A stretch of 64,000 nt of DNA, from the NCBI GenBank assembly GCA_046329195.1, contig JAXLVB010000003.1:248001-312000 (forward strand), given 5' to 3'. The position numbers were made by a program, and so were the translations under genes. The stretch comes from JAXLVB01 sp046329195. GTDB lineage: Bacteria; Bacteroidota; Bacteroidia; Cytophagales; Spirosomataceae. Shown here in pieces: positions 17,706 through 27,461 of the stretch. A model generated the notes under the pieces. The model saw only the letters and a program-made list of their open reading frames with translations. It had not been told where the DNA came from and did no database searches. The stretch's first letter is position 1, and each line of letters opens with the position of its first letter.

Positions 17706-20700
17706 ATGCGTTCTGTACAATTTACCCCTGTTATGCCTCATCAACTTTCATCAATGTTGCGCAAGTATTTCTTGCTGCTTTTACTTTCATTGGCTACCAT
17801 TGCCCCCACTACAGCAGCCGTGACTTCGTTCAGTAGCGGTACACTAACGATTAACTTCAACGCTGCCAACGAGGCTGTAACGCTGTCCAATAATGGTACC
17901 AATATTTCCTTGACAAGTAGCGGTACCATCACAGGAGCGGGCAATACTTTCTCGACGGCCTCAGTTACAAAAATCATCATCACCGACACTGGCAATTTGG
18001 CGGGGCAGTCCTTGCTCCTCAGTGGCAATACGGGCTTCTCGCTCAGTGGAGGGCTCGACTGCACGGGCGTCGAATCGGTTGCCTTCACTAACTCAGTCAC
18101 CGCCACGGGCAGTTCAGCGATTGTCGTAGTAGCTCCTCAAAAAATTCGTGTATCAGGTGTAACCCTCACAGGCGGGAGTGACGGTACAGAACTGACGGCC
18201 CAAGGAACGGTGCCGGGCAACAGCATCGGTATTGACATCAATAATGGAGCGGTGGTTACGGCCAGTGGTATAGGGCAGGTGAGCGTGAAGGGTACAGGAG
18301 GTGTTTCTACAAGTGATAATAATTGGGGGGTGTTGGTAGAAGGGACTAATTCCAAAATCACTTCTTCGGGAGGGCCAGTGCAAGTAAACGGTACGGGCGG
18401 CGGAACTGGGGTCTCTAAGTTTAATCAGGGAGTGTATCTCATTGATGGTGGCAAAATTCTTGCCGGTGCTACGGGGACTGTCATGGTTCAAGGGAAAGGT
18501 GGGGCTTCAGATGGGATGACAAATATTGGCGTTTACGTTGCCGATGGCAACATAACCTCCTCGGGCGGAGATGTGACCATCACAGGTACTGGTGGCGGGA
18601 GTGGAGCTTCTGCATTTAATTACGGAGTGTATGTATCGAATGATGGTGAAATTTCGGCTGTGGGTACCGGAAAAGTAACCATTGAAGGTTACGGCGGTAA
18701 AACTACTGGCAATGCGAACTATGGTGTTTTCGTAGTGCAGAATAGTGGTAGCCTTGGTAGAATCACGTCGTCGGATGGGGATATGAGCATTAAGGGATTT
18801 GGTGGCGGAAAAGATGACTCCAGAAGCAACCGTGGGGTATATGTGTGGGCTGGAGGTTCGATTACCACTACGGGTACGGGGTCAGTCTTGGTAGAAGGAC
18901 AAGGGGGTAATACTACGGGGGACTCAAACCAGGGAGTACGTGTAGATGGTAAAAATCCGAGTACAGCAGTAGGCTCCTTAATTGGGTCGTCGGGGGGGGG
19001 TAATGTAGTGGTTAGAGGCACGGGAGCTGGAAGCGGTGCTTCCTTCAACAATTACGGGATGTATGTAGTCAATAGCGCTAAGATTTCGGCAGGAGGGTCT
19101 GGTACCGTAACGGTAGAAGGCCAAGGTGCTACTGGAGCTAATGGTGATGATAATTATGGTGTATATGTTTTATTTGCCGAAATCACTTCTTCGGGTGGAA
19201 ATGTATCGGTAAAAGGCACTGGCGGTGGAAGTGGAAGTGCTAAGCAGAACTACGGGGTTCATTTATTAACAGTAGGCAAAATAACAGCGGGCGGTTCGGG
19301 TCTTGTTAAAGTAGAGGGCTTTGGTGGGGGTACTACTTCTACGGGCACGGATAATCACGGTGTCTATTTAAATGAGACAGGGACCAAAATAAGCTCTTCG
19401 GGCGGCGCCGTCACAGTTACCGGGAAAGGCGGCGGAAGTGGAGCTTCATCTAAGAACCTCGGCGTGTACGTACAGGGCGCTGCCCAGATTATGGCTGGTG
19501 GCTCAGGCACTGTAAACGTAGAGGGTGAAGGTGGGGCTACTACTGCTGGTTTAAATAGTGGCATTTTAGTAGCCGAAGCGGGTTCTAAAATCACTTCTTC
19601 TGGCGGTAATGTATCCGTTATCGGAACGGGAGGAGGAGCCGGATCTTCTAGCTTTGAGTATGGAGTATATTTGTATAATGGCGGGCAGATTACAGCCAGC
19701 AGCTCAGGTACCGTCTATGTAGAGGGCAAAGGAGGTAACAGCACTGGTGCTTATAATTATGGAATTTATGCCGAGGGTGCTGATGCTCGTATCACCTCCT
19801 CGGGTGGTAATGTAACTGTCAAAGGCACTGGGGGAGAAGGTGATAGCTATAATTATGGAGTCTATTTGTACAATGGCGGGGAGATTACCGCTGGTAGCAA
19901 TGGTACGGTAAACGTAGAAGGGCAAGGAGGCAACTCCACAAATGGAACTAATTATAATTATGGTATCCACGTAGACGGTAATAATTCTCGCATCACCTCG
20001 TCGGGTGGTAATGTAATCGTAAAAGGTATTGCAGGAGGGATTCAGGGCTATAATTATGGAGTCCATTTGTACAATGGCGGAGAGATTACCGCCGGTAGTA
20101 ACGGTACAGTAAACGTGGAAGGGCAAGGGGGCAATGCTGCTGCAGGAAATAATAATTTTAATTATGGTATCTATGTAGGAGGAAATAATTCTCGCATCAC
20201 CTCGTCGGGTGGTAATGTAACCGTCAAAGGCACTGGAGGATCAGGCCCGGACCATCTCTTTAACCATGGAGTCCAAGTGCGTGATGGCGGAGTAATTACT
20301 GCTGGCGGCAATGGTATTGTAAATGTAGAAGGGCAGGGGGGTAACACCACGGGAGGTGATTATAATTATGGTATATATTTATACGATGCTCAAATCACTT
20401 CTTCGGGCGGAAACGTAATCGTTAAGGGTACTGGTGGAACTGGTAAGAAAAGTAACATTGGAGTAAATTTGGAAACTGATGGCGAGATTACGGCTGGCGG
20501 CAACGGTACCGTAAATGTAGAAGGACAGGGTGGCAATGCCACGGACGAATCTAATTATGGTATCAACCTTAGGGGTAGCATCACCTCAACCAACGGGAGT
20601 ATAACGGTAAAGGGTACAGGCAGTAATGGAGCAGCCGACATTATGATTGATGGCGGCCTCATTAGCTCTACATCTACTACCGCAGGTATTTCAATCAATA

Positions 20701-22790
20701 GTCCAACGAACGGCATCTGGCCCAATACAAATACCACTGACGTGAGTACTACCCCTACTCAAAAACTTACGTTTGTTACTGGCTCAAAGCTCAATATTGA
20801 AATTTTTGGCCTGACGGTAAATACGCAATATCGGCAACTAAATGTAGTAGGTATGGTTGATCTCAATGGTGCCAACTTAACATTTGCAGGGAGTACCTAC
20901 ACGCCCGTAGTGGGCAATACCTTCACCATTGTAAATAATGATGCCGCCGATGCCATCGTGGGCACCTTCAATGGCCTGCCCGAGGGGTCTGATATTGCCA
21001 ATTTTCTAGGTAGTGGGCTAAGCGCCCGAATCACCTACAAAGGTGGTGACAACAACGACGTAGTACTCACCGTAACCTGCCCTTCACAAACGGTCAGTAG
21101 TAATAGTCCTGTATGTACGGGTAATCAACTCAACCTATCGGTATCTGGTGGTACGGCTTGGTCTTGGACTGGGCCTAATAGTTTTTCTAATAATACTCAG
21201 AACCCTAGTCTCTCCTCGGTTAATACTTCAATGGGAGGCATCTATTCCGTTACCATTAGTTCGGTAAGTGGCTGCACACAAGAAGCTACTACTCAAGTAA
21301 CAATCGGGCAAACTATTACTCCCGAGTTGACTAGCAATAGCCCCCTTTGCGTGGGTACAACATTACGCTTGTCCGTTACAAGTGCGGGAGCAGGGGCTGT
21401 ATATGCGTGGGAGGCTAGCGTACCATTTAGTAGTGCACTTCAGAATCCTACCCGAGCCAATGCCACTACCGCTATGAGTGGGGTATATAAACTATCGGTT
21501 AGCAATAACGGTTGCAGCGCCACGTCCACCATTAGTGTGACAGTTATTAACCAACCAATAGCACAAATTAACCCATCTACTACCCAAAACATTTGCCAAG
21601 GTAGGTCTCTAAGCTTGACAGCTAGTGGCGGTGGGCCATATAGTTGGAGTGGACCAGGTTTCAGTAGCACCAGTGCCATTATCAGTATCAATACCAACAA
21701 CACCAATAATTCAGGTATTTATACTGTACAGGTAGGTTCTACTGTATGTATTGCTACAGCTACCATTAGTGTCTGCATCCAACAAGCTACCGTAAATGTC
21801 AACCCCAATCCGCTGTCGGTCTGCATTGGCCAAACCATCAACCTGAGTGCCAATACCTCCCCTGCGGCCTCCGCCTTCTCTTGGAAAGGACCTGGCAACT
21901 TTAGCTCTACTACTCAAAGTATCTCTACCTACGCTACTACTACGGCCAATTTGGGTATCTACTCCGTCTCGGCTACCATTGGTTCTTGTGTGGTCACTAG
22001 CACGGCTGAGGTTAAGTCGGGGACTGTCTTGCAAGCAGGGGTGGTCGGCTTGCCTTGTGTGGGTGGCACTATCCAGTTTACGGCTTCCGGGATGACTTCT
22101 TACACCTGGTCTCGGCCTACCAATAACTTCAACTCTACCCTCCAGAATCCGGTTATCCCCAGCTCTACCATGAATGATGCGGGGGTCTATTTCCTCTCGG
22201 CTCGCTCGGGCTCTTGTTTCGTCTCGATGCTCGTTCCTGTCATGATTGCTGGCACTGGTATTAACCCCTCCTTTGCCGTAAACCCTTCTTCTGTTGCTGC
22301 TGGCGCTACTGTTTCGCTCAGTGCTGCTTCCGCTACGGGGACTTACTCTTGGTCGGGACCTAATGGCTTTTCGGGCACTACTCGCACCAAGAGCATTAGT
22401 AATTTCCAAACCGTTAACAACGGGGTTTATCGGCTTACTCTGACGAGTGGCACTTGTTCGGGTTATACCGAAAAGACGATTTCCGTTAACTCCGCTACTC
22501 GTTTGGCAGCGGCTGAAAACGAACCGATTGAGATGGAAATCAATGCGTATCCAAACCCGGTGACGCATACACTCACGGTGGAGGTGAGGTTGAAAGAAGC
22601 GTCGAGTTTGCAACTCAACTTAGTGAGCTCGGTCGGGAAAGTCAGTGGGAAATGGCAATCGGGGGAAGTGAGCACCTACCATCGTACCGAATTGGATATG
22701 AGCACTTTACAAGATGGACTCTATCTACTACAGGCGCAAACACTTTCTGAAAAAGCAACCAAACGGATTCTGAAAATACAACAAGATTGA
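17706..22790 (+). CDS. T9SS-secreted adhesin-like protein with a long glycine-rich repeat region
   Basis: A 1694-aa predicted surface protein. Starts at 17706, 17733 and 17754 are all possible; the hydrophobic signal (YFLLLLLSLATIAPTTA) follows the last. Residues about 150-990 are an alternating repeat of two strands-and-turns units, ITSSGGNVTVKGTGG.. NYGVYLYNGG and ITAGGSGTVNVEGQGG.. NYGIYV, a pattern expected of a parallel beta-helix or beta-roll of filamentous-adhesin type. A short autotransporter-like stretch (about 1000-1120) follows, then Ig-like domains from about 1126 and a T9SS type-A sorting domain (YPNPVTHTL about 1617, TKRILKI at the end). No catalytic motif was seen; adhesion or matrix formation is inference. 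It converges with the response regulator gene on the other strand. Confidence 0.87.
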   Translation: MRSVQFTPVMPHQLSSMLRKYFLLLLLSLATIAPTTAAVTSFSSGTLTINFNAANEAVTLSNNGTNISLTSSGTITGAGNTFSTASVTKIIITDTGNLAGQSLLLSGNTGFSLSGGLDCTGVESVAFTNSVTATGSSAIVVVAPQKIRVSGVTLTGGSDGTELTAQGTVPGNSIGIDINNGAVVTASGIGQVSVKGTGGVSTSDNNWGVLVEGTNSKITSSGGPVQVNGTGGGTGVSKFNQGVYLIDGGKILAGATGTVMVQGKGGASDGMTNIGVYVADGNITSSGGDVTITGTGGGSGASAFNYGVYVSNDGEISAVGTGKVTIEGYGGKTTGNANYGVFVVQNSGSLGRITSSDGDMSIKGFGGGKDDSRSNRGVYVWAGGSITTTGTGSVLVEGQGGNTTGDSNQGVRVDGKNPSTAVGSLIGSSGGGNVVVRGTGAGSGASFNNYGMYVVNSAKISAGGSGTVTVEGQGATGANGDDNYGVYVLFAEITSSGGNVSVKGTGGGSGSAKQNYGVHLLTVGKITAGGSGLVKVEGFGGGTTSTGTDNHGVYLNETGTKISSSGGAVTVTGKGGGSGASSKNLGVYVQGAAQIMAGGSGTVNVEGEGGATTAGLNSGILVAEAGSKITSSGGNVSVIGTGGGAGSSSFEYGVYLYNGGQITASSSGTVYVEGKGGNSTGAYNYGIYAEGADARITSSGGNVTVKGTGGEGDSYNYGVYLYNGGEITAGSNGTVNVEGQGGNSTNGTNYNYGIHVDGNNSRITSSGGNVIVKGIAGGIQGYNYGVHLYNGGEITAGSNGTVNVEGQGGNAAAGNNNFNYGIYVGGNNSRITSSGGNVTVKGTGGSGPDHLFNHGVQVRDGGVITAGGNGIVNVEGQGGNTTGGDYNYGIYLYDAQITSSGGNVIVKGTGGTGKKSNIGVNLETDGEITAGGNGTVNVEGQGGNATDESNYGINLRGSITSTNGSITVKGTGSNGAADIMIDGGLISSTSTTAGISINSPTNGIWPNTNTTDVSTTPTQKLTFVTGSKLNIEIFGLTVNTQYRQLNVVGMVDLNGANLTFAGSTYTPVVGNTFTIVNNDAADAIVGTFNGLPEGSDIANFLGSGLSARITYKGGDNNDVVLTVTCPSQTVSSNSPVCTGNQLNLSVSGGTAWSWTGPNSFSNNTQNPSLSSVNTSMGGIYSVTISSVSGCTQEATTQVTIGQTITPELTSNSPLCVGTTLRLSVTSAGAGAVYAWEASVPFSSALQNPTRANATTAMSGVYKLSVSNNGCSATSTISVTVINQPIAQINPSTTQNICQGRSLSLTASGGGPYSWSGPGFSSTSAIISINTNNTNNSGIYTVQVGSTVCIATATISVCIQQATVNVNPNPLSVCIGQTINLSANTSPAASAFSWKGPGNFSSTTQSISTYATTTANLGIYSVSATIGSCVVTSTAEVKSGTVLQAGVVGLPCVGGTIQFTASGMTSYTWSRPTNNFNSTLQNPVIPSSTMNDAGVYFLSARSGSCFVSMLVPVMIAGTGINPSFAVNPSSVAAGATVSLSAASATGTYSWSGPNGFSGTTRTKSISNFQTVNNGVYRLTLTSGTCSGYTEKTISVNSATRLAAAENEPIEMEINAYPNPVTHTLTVEVRLKEASSLQLNLVSSVGKVSGKWQSGEVSTYHRTELDMSTLQDGLYLLQAQTLSEKATKRILKIQQD
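18180..20680 (+). repeat. Degenerate in-frame repeats coding for the glycine-rich beta-helix
   Basis: About 25 alternating units of roughly 90-105 bp share cores such as ATCACCTCGTCGGGTGGTAA and GGTACGGTAAACGTAGAAGG. Copies around 19860-20330 are the most alike, suggesting recent duplication there. Confidence 0.75.
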
Positions 22791-22820
22791 CAATTTATCG
22801 TCAATTTTTTTAGTGTAAAA

Positions 22821-22850
22821 GGCCATCTCAAAAGTGATTTTGAGATGGCC
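22821..22850. terminator. Bidirectional terminator between convergent genes
   Basis: A perfect 13-bp stem (GGCCATCTCAAAA / TTTTGAGATGGCC) with a GTGA loop lies between the stop of the 17706 gene and the stop of the response regulator on the minus strand. Confidence 0.88.
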
Positions 22851-22859
22851 TCCTCGTTT

Positions 22860-23480
22860 TTAATCATTAAAATCTTTCAAAAAATCAAATAGATCCTGCT
22901 GAGTCTTTATGTTGAGTTTTTGATTGATATTTCTACGATGAGTTTGAACCGTAAAATAGCTCAAGTGCAGCCGTTCAGCTACTTGCTCGCTAGTATTCCC
23001 TTCTTTGAGCGCTTTCAAGATTTCTACTTCACGCTTACTCAGGCGGTACTTGAGCACAAAGTCGTCTTTTATGCTTTCGGGCTTATCTACACTTATTGAT
23101 TTAAAAACCTGTTCTCCTGCCACTATGTCTCGTAGGGCTGCTCTTAGCTCGCCAGCAGGCGTTGTTTTGGGCAGGAATCCATTTACTCCCAACTCCTTGA
23201 ACAGCATAAGTTCTCTCGAATCGGCGTACATGCTAATCACCACCACCTTGCACTTGAACGCATAGGCTTTGAGTTGTTTTACTACTTCCAGCCCATCCAG
23301 ATAAGGCATGTTGAAGTCAACCAGCACTACGTCAGGGTTGAACGTTTGGCACTGATACAGCGCCTGGCGGCTGTCGTACACCTGTCCAACTATCTTGAAA
23401 TCCTTCGCTTCTTTCAGAATTAGTGCCAATCCGTCATTAAATAACTGGTGGTCGTCAATGATAAGTATAGTGGTCGTCAT
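22860..23480 (-). CDS. NarL/LuxR-family response regulator
   Basis: A 206-aa response regulator with a receiver domain (DD at 9-10, phospho-accepting Asp55 in LVDFNMP, conserved Lys in FLPKTTP) and a C-terminal LuxR/GerE-type HTH about 147-203 (LSKREVEILKALKEGNTSEQ, VAERLHLSYFTVQTHRRNI). The start ATG overlaps the stop of the kinase gene at 23477 by 4 bases (ATGA), so the two are translationally coupled. Oddly, that kinase lacks its phospho-accepting His (Asn454), so this regulator may be served by the paralogous kinase at 25539-27437 whose own regulator has been lost. Confidence 0.92.
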   Translation of the reverse strand: MTTTILIIDDHQLFNDGLALILKEAKDFKIVGQVYDSRQALYQCQTFNPDVVLVDFNMPYLDGLEVVKQLKAYAFKCKVVVISMYADSRELMLFKELGVNGFLPKTTPAGELRAALRDIVAGEQVFKSISVDKPESIKDDFVLKYRLSKREVEILKALKEGNTSEQVAERLHLSYFTVQTHRRNINQKLNIKTQQDLFDFLKDFND

Positions 23481-25363
23481 GGGGTAATATCAATGATTGT
23501 GGTAGTACCTTGGGGAGTTGAATCAATGGTTAATTGCCCCTTCATCAGCGCAACCCTTGATTGAATATTTTTTAGGCCAATACCGCCGCTTGCCTGCTGA
23601 GGATCAAAGCCGAGGCCGTCGTCTTCTACTACTATCCGCAAAATACCTTCGGTATCAAAAAATTGCACCAATACCTCGTGCGCCTGAGCGTGTTTGACCA
23701 CGTTGGTCAATAACTCCTGAATGACGGCGTAGATGTTTTGTTGTATCGTACGAGACAACATGTCTAATTTTTTTTCACTGAAATCATCAAACGTAAACCT
23801 AGTAGGAGTAGCATCACTCAGTCGTTCGGTCAGAGAGGCTACTTTCTCGCTCAGCACCCTGGAGTCGTCTTTGACCAAATTGTGGCTAATCAACCGCAGT
23901 TCGTTGATGGCATCCAAAATCAAATCTTTGACCACATAAGGCTTAAACTCTTTCAGGTCCAGATGGTTTAAAGCCGAGGCCAACGTATTGCCAACTTGGT
24001 CGTTCAGTGTGCTCCCAATAGACGCTATTTCCGCTCGCCGAATGTCGTCCATGGTGTCTCTCATATAACTGAGATTTTCTTGGTATTTTCTACGAGAAAT
24101 CAACTGTTTTCCCAATAAAAAGGTAGTAACAATGGATAAGCCAACGGGCGTCGCAATAAAAGTCAGCGGATTAATGTACGTTAAAATAAGCGATGAACCA
24201 AAGAAAATACTGCTAAATTGTTGTAACAACCACGGAAGAAATATCACCATTATGGCAATGAACATGTAATAAATTTTCACCCTCAACAACGCTATTAACG
24301 AACAATAAATCATCCATAAAAGAACCACTAAACACGAAAGCAGCATCAGAAGAGATAAATCTATGTAAGCATACACCGTATTGAAAAGACGGATTGGCAA
24401 AAGAAAACAAGCCACACAAAACAGGTTAAAACCCATCATCGAATACGATATACCGTTGAATATCTTCTCATTTTTAGGTACTACTTTCATCCATGCCATC
24501 CAAAAGGGGTGTATCACAATAGCCGACACATACAGGGCAAACACATTGGCATTGGTTCCCGACAACCCAATCTCCGTGAAGTTGGTGAAAGCGTCGGTAA
24601 ATCCTAAGTAGTTGAGTTTTACATACACCACACTAAGGAGATAAAAACCAAGGTAAGCCATGGTTTTGTACCTAAATATCCAACCCACAATGAACATCAC
24701 CAAGGCACAGATAACAAATACGATGAGCTCAAAAATTTTAGATAAAAAAAGGACGATGTGTTCGCTCAAATAATTCTCGTACGTGTAAATATTGAGGTTT
24801 ACTTCGTGCGCTCCGTAATGCCTCTGTGTGTGTACGATGAGCGAGAGGGTATCTTTGGGCGGAATCGTGAAGGGTACCGCATAGGTAAAAAACGGAAACG
24901 GGTAACCCGAAAAGGGGGTAGCACGGCCAATGCGTCCCCAACGTTTGACACGGCCTCCTTGGGAAGTAAGCACCTCAAAATCGTCGCAGCGGATACGGTT
25001 AAACTCATCTACCACCAACTGCTGAGTCGAATGGGTGGTGTTGACCACCTGCACATAAAACCACGCCTGCGGGTACTTGCGAAAACTCCCCAACAGGATA
25101 GACTCTTTTTTCTGATTGACCTTGGCCGTATGTTTACTGAACCAAGTCTTGAGGTCTTTGTGAGTGAGGTCTTGGGCTGTGAGCGTGGTACTGACCCCTA
25201 CTCGCTCATTGAGCGATTGATTCGTAAAGTGGGGATCAATCACCACCAATGCTGACGGAAGTTTGGATGGGGCAACGGCTTTTTTGGACGTGCAGCTCTG
25301 ACTGACGTACAAGCACAACACCCCCACACTCAATCGTATGAGCATCCTTGACAACTGCCGCAT
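23477..25363 (-). CDS. 7TM-type histidine kinase paralogue lacking the phospho-accepting His
   Basis: A 628-aa membrane sensor of the 7TMR-DISM type: hydrophobic N-terminus with a possible lipobox Cys (LYVSQSC), a periplasmic beta-rich domain about 35-195, seven membrane segments about 205-425, a HisKA_3-type dimerisation region and an HATPase domain to the end (QELLTNVVKHAQ, VEDDGLGF, GGIGLKNIQSR). In the H box the sequence is TLNDQVGN, with Asn454 (AAC) where both paralogues have His (NLHDNVGN). It therefore should not autophosphorylate at the normal site. Start ATG at 25361-25363 shares the context AACGATG with both paralogues. Upstream, on the minus strand, TTTTTTG and TAATTTG with a 17-base spacer form a possible promoter. 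A pseudokinase, heterodimer partner or phosphatase role is inference. Confidence 0.9.
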   Translation of the reverse strand: MRQLSRMLIRLSVGVLCLYVSQSCTSKKAVAPSKLPSALVVIDPHFTNQSLNERVGVSTTLTAQDLTHKDLKTWFSKHTAKVNQKKESILLGSFRKYPQAWFYVQVVNTTHSTQQLVVDEFNRIRCDDFEVLTSQGGRVKRWGRIGRATPFSGYPFPFFTYAVPFTIPPKDTLSLIVHTQRHYGAHEVNLNIYTYENYLSEHIVLFLSKIFELIVFVICALVMFIVGWIFRYKTMAYLGFYLLSVVYVKLNYLGFTDAFTNFTEIGLSGTNANVFALYVSAIVIHPFWMAWMKVVPKNEKIFNGISYSMMGFNLFCVACFLLPIRLFNTVYAYIDLSLLMLLSCLVVLLWMIYCSLIALLRVKIYYMFIAIMVIFLPWLLQQFSSIFFGSSLILTYINPLTFIATPVGLSIVTTFLLGKQLISRRKYQENLSYMRDTMDDIRRAEIASIGSTLNDQVGNTLASALNHLDLKEFKPYVVKDLILDAINELRLISHNLVKDDSRVLSEKVASLTERLSDATPTRFTFDDFSEKKLDMLSRTIQQNIYAVIQELLTNVVKHAQAHEVLVQFFDTEGILRIVVEDDGLGFDPQQASGGIGLKNIQSRVALMKGQLTIDSTPQGTTTIIDITP

Positions 25364-25482
25364 CGTTTTGTTGAATCAAGATAAAAGCTGAATTCGTTTG
25401 CAAATTACACGAAAAGAATTTTCCCAAAAAATAGCTATTACCATGATTTACAGCAGTTGACACCGTAACGTAGCAAAGCGAC

Positions 25483-25542
25483 GGCACAAAGCACCGACCA
25501 TTGTTAAAAAGCGTACGGTCAGCTACAACGAGGGGGTATCAT
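25483..25542 (-). pseudogene. Relic of the response regulator once paired with the kinase at 25539
   Basis: The kinase stop codon overlaps an ATG (ATGA at 25539-25542) just as in the other two kinase/regulator pairs. The next 60 bases on the minus strand align with the first 60 bases of the intact regulator at 31055: the relic reads GACCGTACGCTTTTTAACAA and continues TGGTCGGTGCTTTG, against GACCACACGCTTTTCAACAA and TGGCCTGTGCTTTA. The frame is broken by a stop after seven codons and by a small indel. The similarity ends near 25483; the rest of the regulator has been deleted, and the promoter region of the next kinase follows. Confidence 0.78.
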
Positions 25543-27437
25543 AGGAGTTTGGGCGTTTCGATGATGAAATTAGTACCCGAAGGACCAGAATCAACGGTGA
25601 GGGTCAACTTAGAAATAGCGGCTCTCTTTTCCATGTTTTTAAGCCCAATTCCCTTGTTTTCCGTAAAATTCAAAATCCCGATGCCGTCGTCTTCGACGAT
25701 GACTTGCAGCGTTTGGCCTTCTCGCTCAAATACTTGCACAAACACCTCCGTGGCTTTGGCGTGTTTGATGATGTTGGTAAAGACCTCTTGCACAATCATG
25801 TAGATGTTTTGCTGCATGATGGCGTCCAACCTGTTGAGTTTGCCTTTGGAATAATCTTCAAATACAAACGCCACTTCCGAAAAATCATTGAAGCGACTCA
25901 CCAACGATTCGAGCTTGGCGTGCAGCGGGGCGTCGTTGTCTTTGACTAAATTGTGACTCAAAAAACGGATTTCGTTGATGGACTCCTTGATGAGTTCTTG
26001 TGATAGCTCAATTTTGGGTTTATTGAGGTGAAGATATCCCATGGCCGACACCAGAATGTTGCCCACGTTGTCATGCAGGTTGCGCCCGATGGCCTCAACC
26101 TCCGTTTTCCGAATCTCTTCCAAGGACTCCTTGACTTCTTTGAGGTTGTCATCCATTAGTTTGCGAGAAACCAACTGCTCTCGTAACAGATAAATGCTAA
26201 TGATGGACAACCCGATAGCGGCCAGAATAAAGGTGGGGTGATTGACCTGAACCAAAAAACGGTTAGACTTATCAAAAATACCGCTCAATTGTTGTAATAA
26301 TAAGGGAAAAAACGCTACTCCAAAGCCAATCAGCATGTAGTAAATTTTTACCCTGAACAGGGCCAAAAACGAACAGTAAAATATCCACAGGAAAGTTGCC
26401 ACCATAACAATCAACGACAACAGCGGTAAGTCTATATAGGCATAGGCCATGTTAAATAAGCGTACTGGAAGAAAATAGCATAATATCCCAAACAAATTAA
26501 CCCCCATCATAGCATACGATATCCCCTTGAATATCTTCTCATTTTTGGGTACTACTTTCATCCATTCCATTAAGAAGGGATGGAGTAAAAAGGCCGATAC
26601 AAATATCCCAAAGGTACCCACATTGTTTCCTGATAAACCGATGGTAGTAAAGTTGCTGGTAGCATCAGTAAAGCCCCATGAAGTAAGGTGTAGGTAAATT
26701 AAACTGAGAAGATAGACTCCCAGATAGGTCATGGTTTTGTAGTTGAAAATCCAACCCAAAATGAACATAATGAGGGCGCAAATAACGAATACAAGCACCT
26801 GAAACACTTTGGACAAAAAATGAACAATGTGTTCGCTTAGGTAGGTCTCGTAAGTAGAGATACTAAGGTTTGCTTCGTGCGTACCGTAGTGCCGTTGGGT
26901 GTGTACCAAGACGTGGAGGGTATCTTTGGGCTGAATGGTGAAAGGCACAGCATAGGTAAAAAATGGAAGCGGGTAACTCGAAAAATAGGTGGTACGGCTA
27001 ATCCGCCCCCAACTTTTGACAAGCCCCCCTTGCGCAGTCAACACCTCAAAATCGTCGCAGCGGTGGCGTTTAAACTCATCCACTACCAACTGCTGACTCG
27101 TAGTAGTCGTATTGATTACTTGCGTATAGAACCAAGCGTTAGGAAACTTACGAAAACTCCCCAGCAGGATAGACTCTTTTCTCTGGGTAACCTTAGTGCT
27201 GTGTTGCTCAAACCACGTTTTGAGGTCTTTACGATGCAGGTCTTTTTCGGCGAGGGTAGTACTGACCACCACCCGCTCATTGAGTGACTGGCTCGTGAAG
27301 CTGCTGTCTATCACCACCAAGGCCGATGGTAGCCTTTGGGGCGGGGCAATGGCTTCTTTGGACGTACAGCCCTGCCCTATGTACAGGCACAACATGAAGA
27401 CAATCCATCGTTTGAGTATTTCCAACCACTGCTGCAT
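25539..27437 (-). CDS. 7TM-type histidine kinase, intact His, orphaned from its regulator
   Basis: A 632-aa sensor of the 7TMR-DISM type. The ATG at 27437 is chosen because it has the same AACGATG context and the same MQ..L.ILKRW N-terminus as the paralogue at 32953; GTG 27455 and ATG 27452 are alternatives. Order: hydrophobic N-terminus with possible lipobox (IGQGC), periplasmic domain, seven membrane segments, H box NLHDNVGN with His455, and HATPase domain (QEVFTNIIKHAKA, VEDDGIGI, KGIGLKNMEKR). The last 200 residues are very close to the kinase at 31052. It lies 24 bp after the TonB-dependent receptor gene on the same strand, so the two are probably one transcript. Its own response regulator survives only as a 60-bp relic. 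Confidence 0.92.
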   Translation of the reverse strand: MQQWLEILKRWIVFMLCLYIGQGCTSKEAIAPPQRLPSALVVIDSSFTSQSLNERVVVSTTLAEKDLHRKDLKTWFEQHSTKVTQRKESILLGSFRKFPNAWFYTQVINTTTTSQQLVVDEFKRHRCDDFEVLTAQGGLVKSWGRISRTTYFSSYPLPFFTYAVPFTIQPKDTLHVLVHTQRHYGTHEANLSISTYETYLSEHIVHFLSKVFQVLVFVICALIMFILGWIFNYKTMTYLGVYLLSLIYLHLTSWGFTDATSNFTTIGLSGNNVGTFGIFVSAFLLHPFLMEWMKVVPKNEKIFKGISYAMMGVNLFGILCYFLPVRLFNMAYAYIDLPLLSLIVMVATFLWIFYCSFLALFRVKIYYMLIGFGVAFFPLLLQQLSGIFDKSNRFLVQVNHPTFILAAIGLSIISIYLLREQLVSRKLMDDNLKEVKESLEEIRKTEVEAIGRNLHDNVGNILVSAMGYLHLNKPKIELSQELIKESINEIRFLSHNLVKDNDAPLHAKLESLVSRFNDFSEVAFVFEDYSKGKLNRLDAIMQQNIYMIVQEVFTNIIKHAKATEVFVQVFEREGQTLQVIVEDDGIGILNFTENKGIGLKNMEKRAAISKLTLTVDSGPSGTNFIIETPKLL

Positions 27438-27461
27438 CGTTTTCAAAATCATCACAAGGTA

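Noticed and set aside
21711..22613. 300-codon open frame on the minus strand
   Set aside because: It lies antisense to the C-terminal part of the 17706 gene, is Arg/Ser-rich like other shadow frames of these repeats (10759-11262, 47713-48663), and has no start context or recognisable domain.
24758..25255. 165-codon plus-strand frame
   Set aside because: It is antisense to the 23477 kinase, and the same shadow recurs at 26877-27287 and 32540-32941 opposite its paralogues, following the conserved kinase codons.
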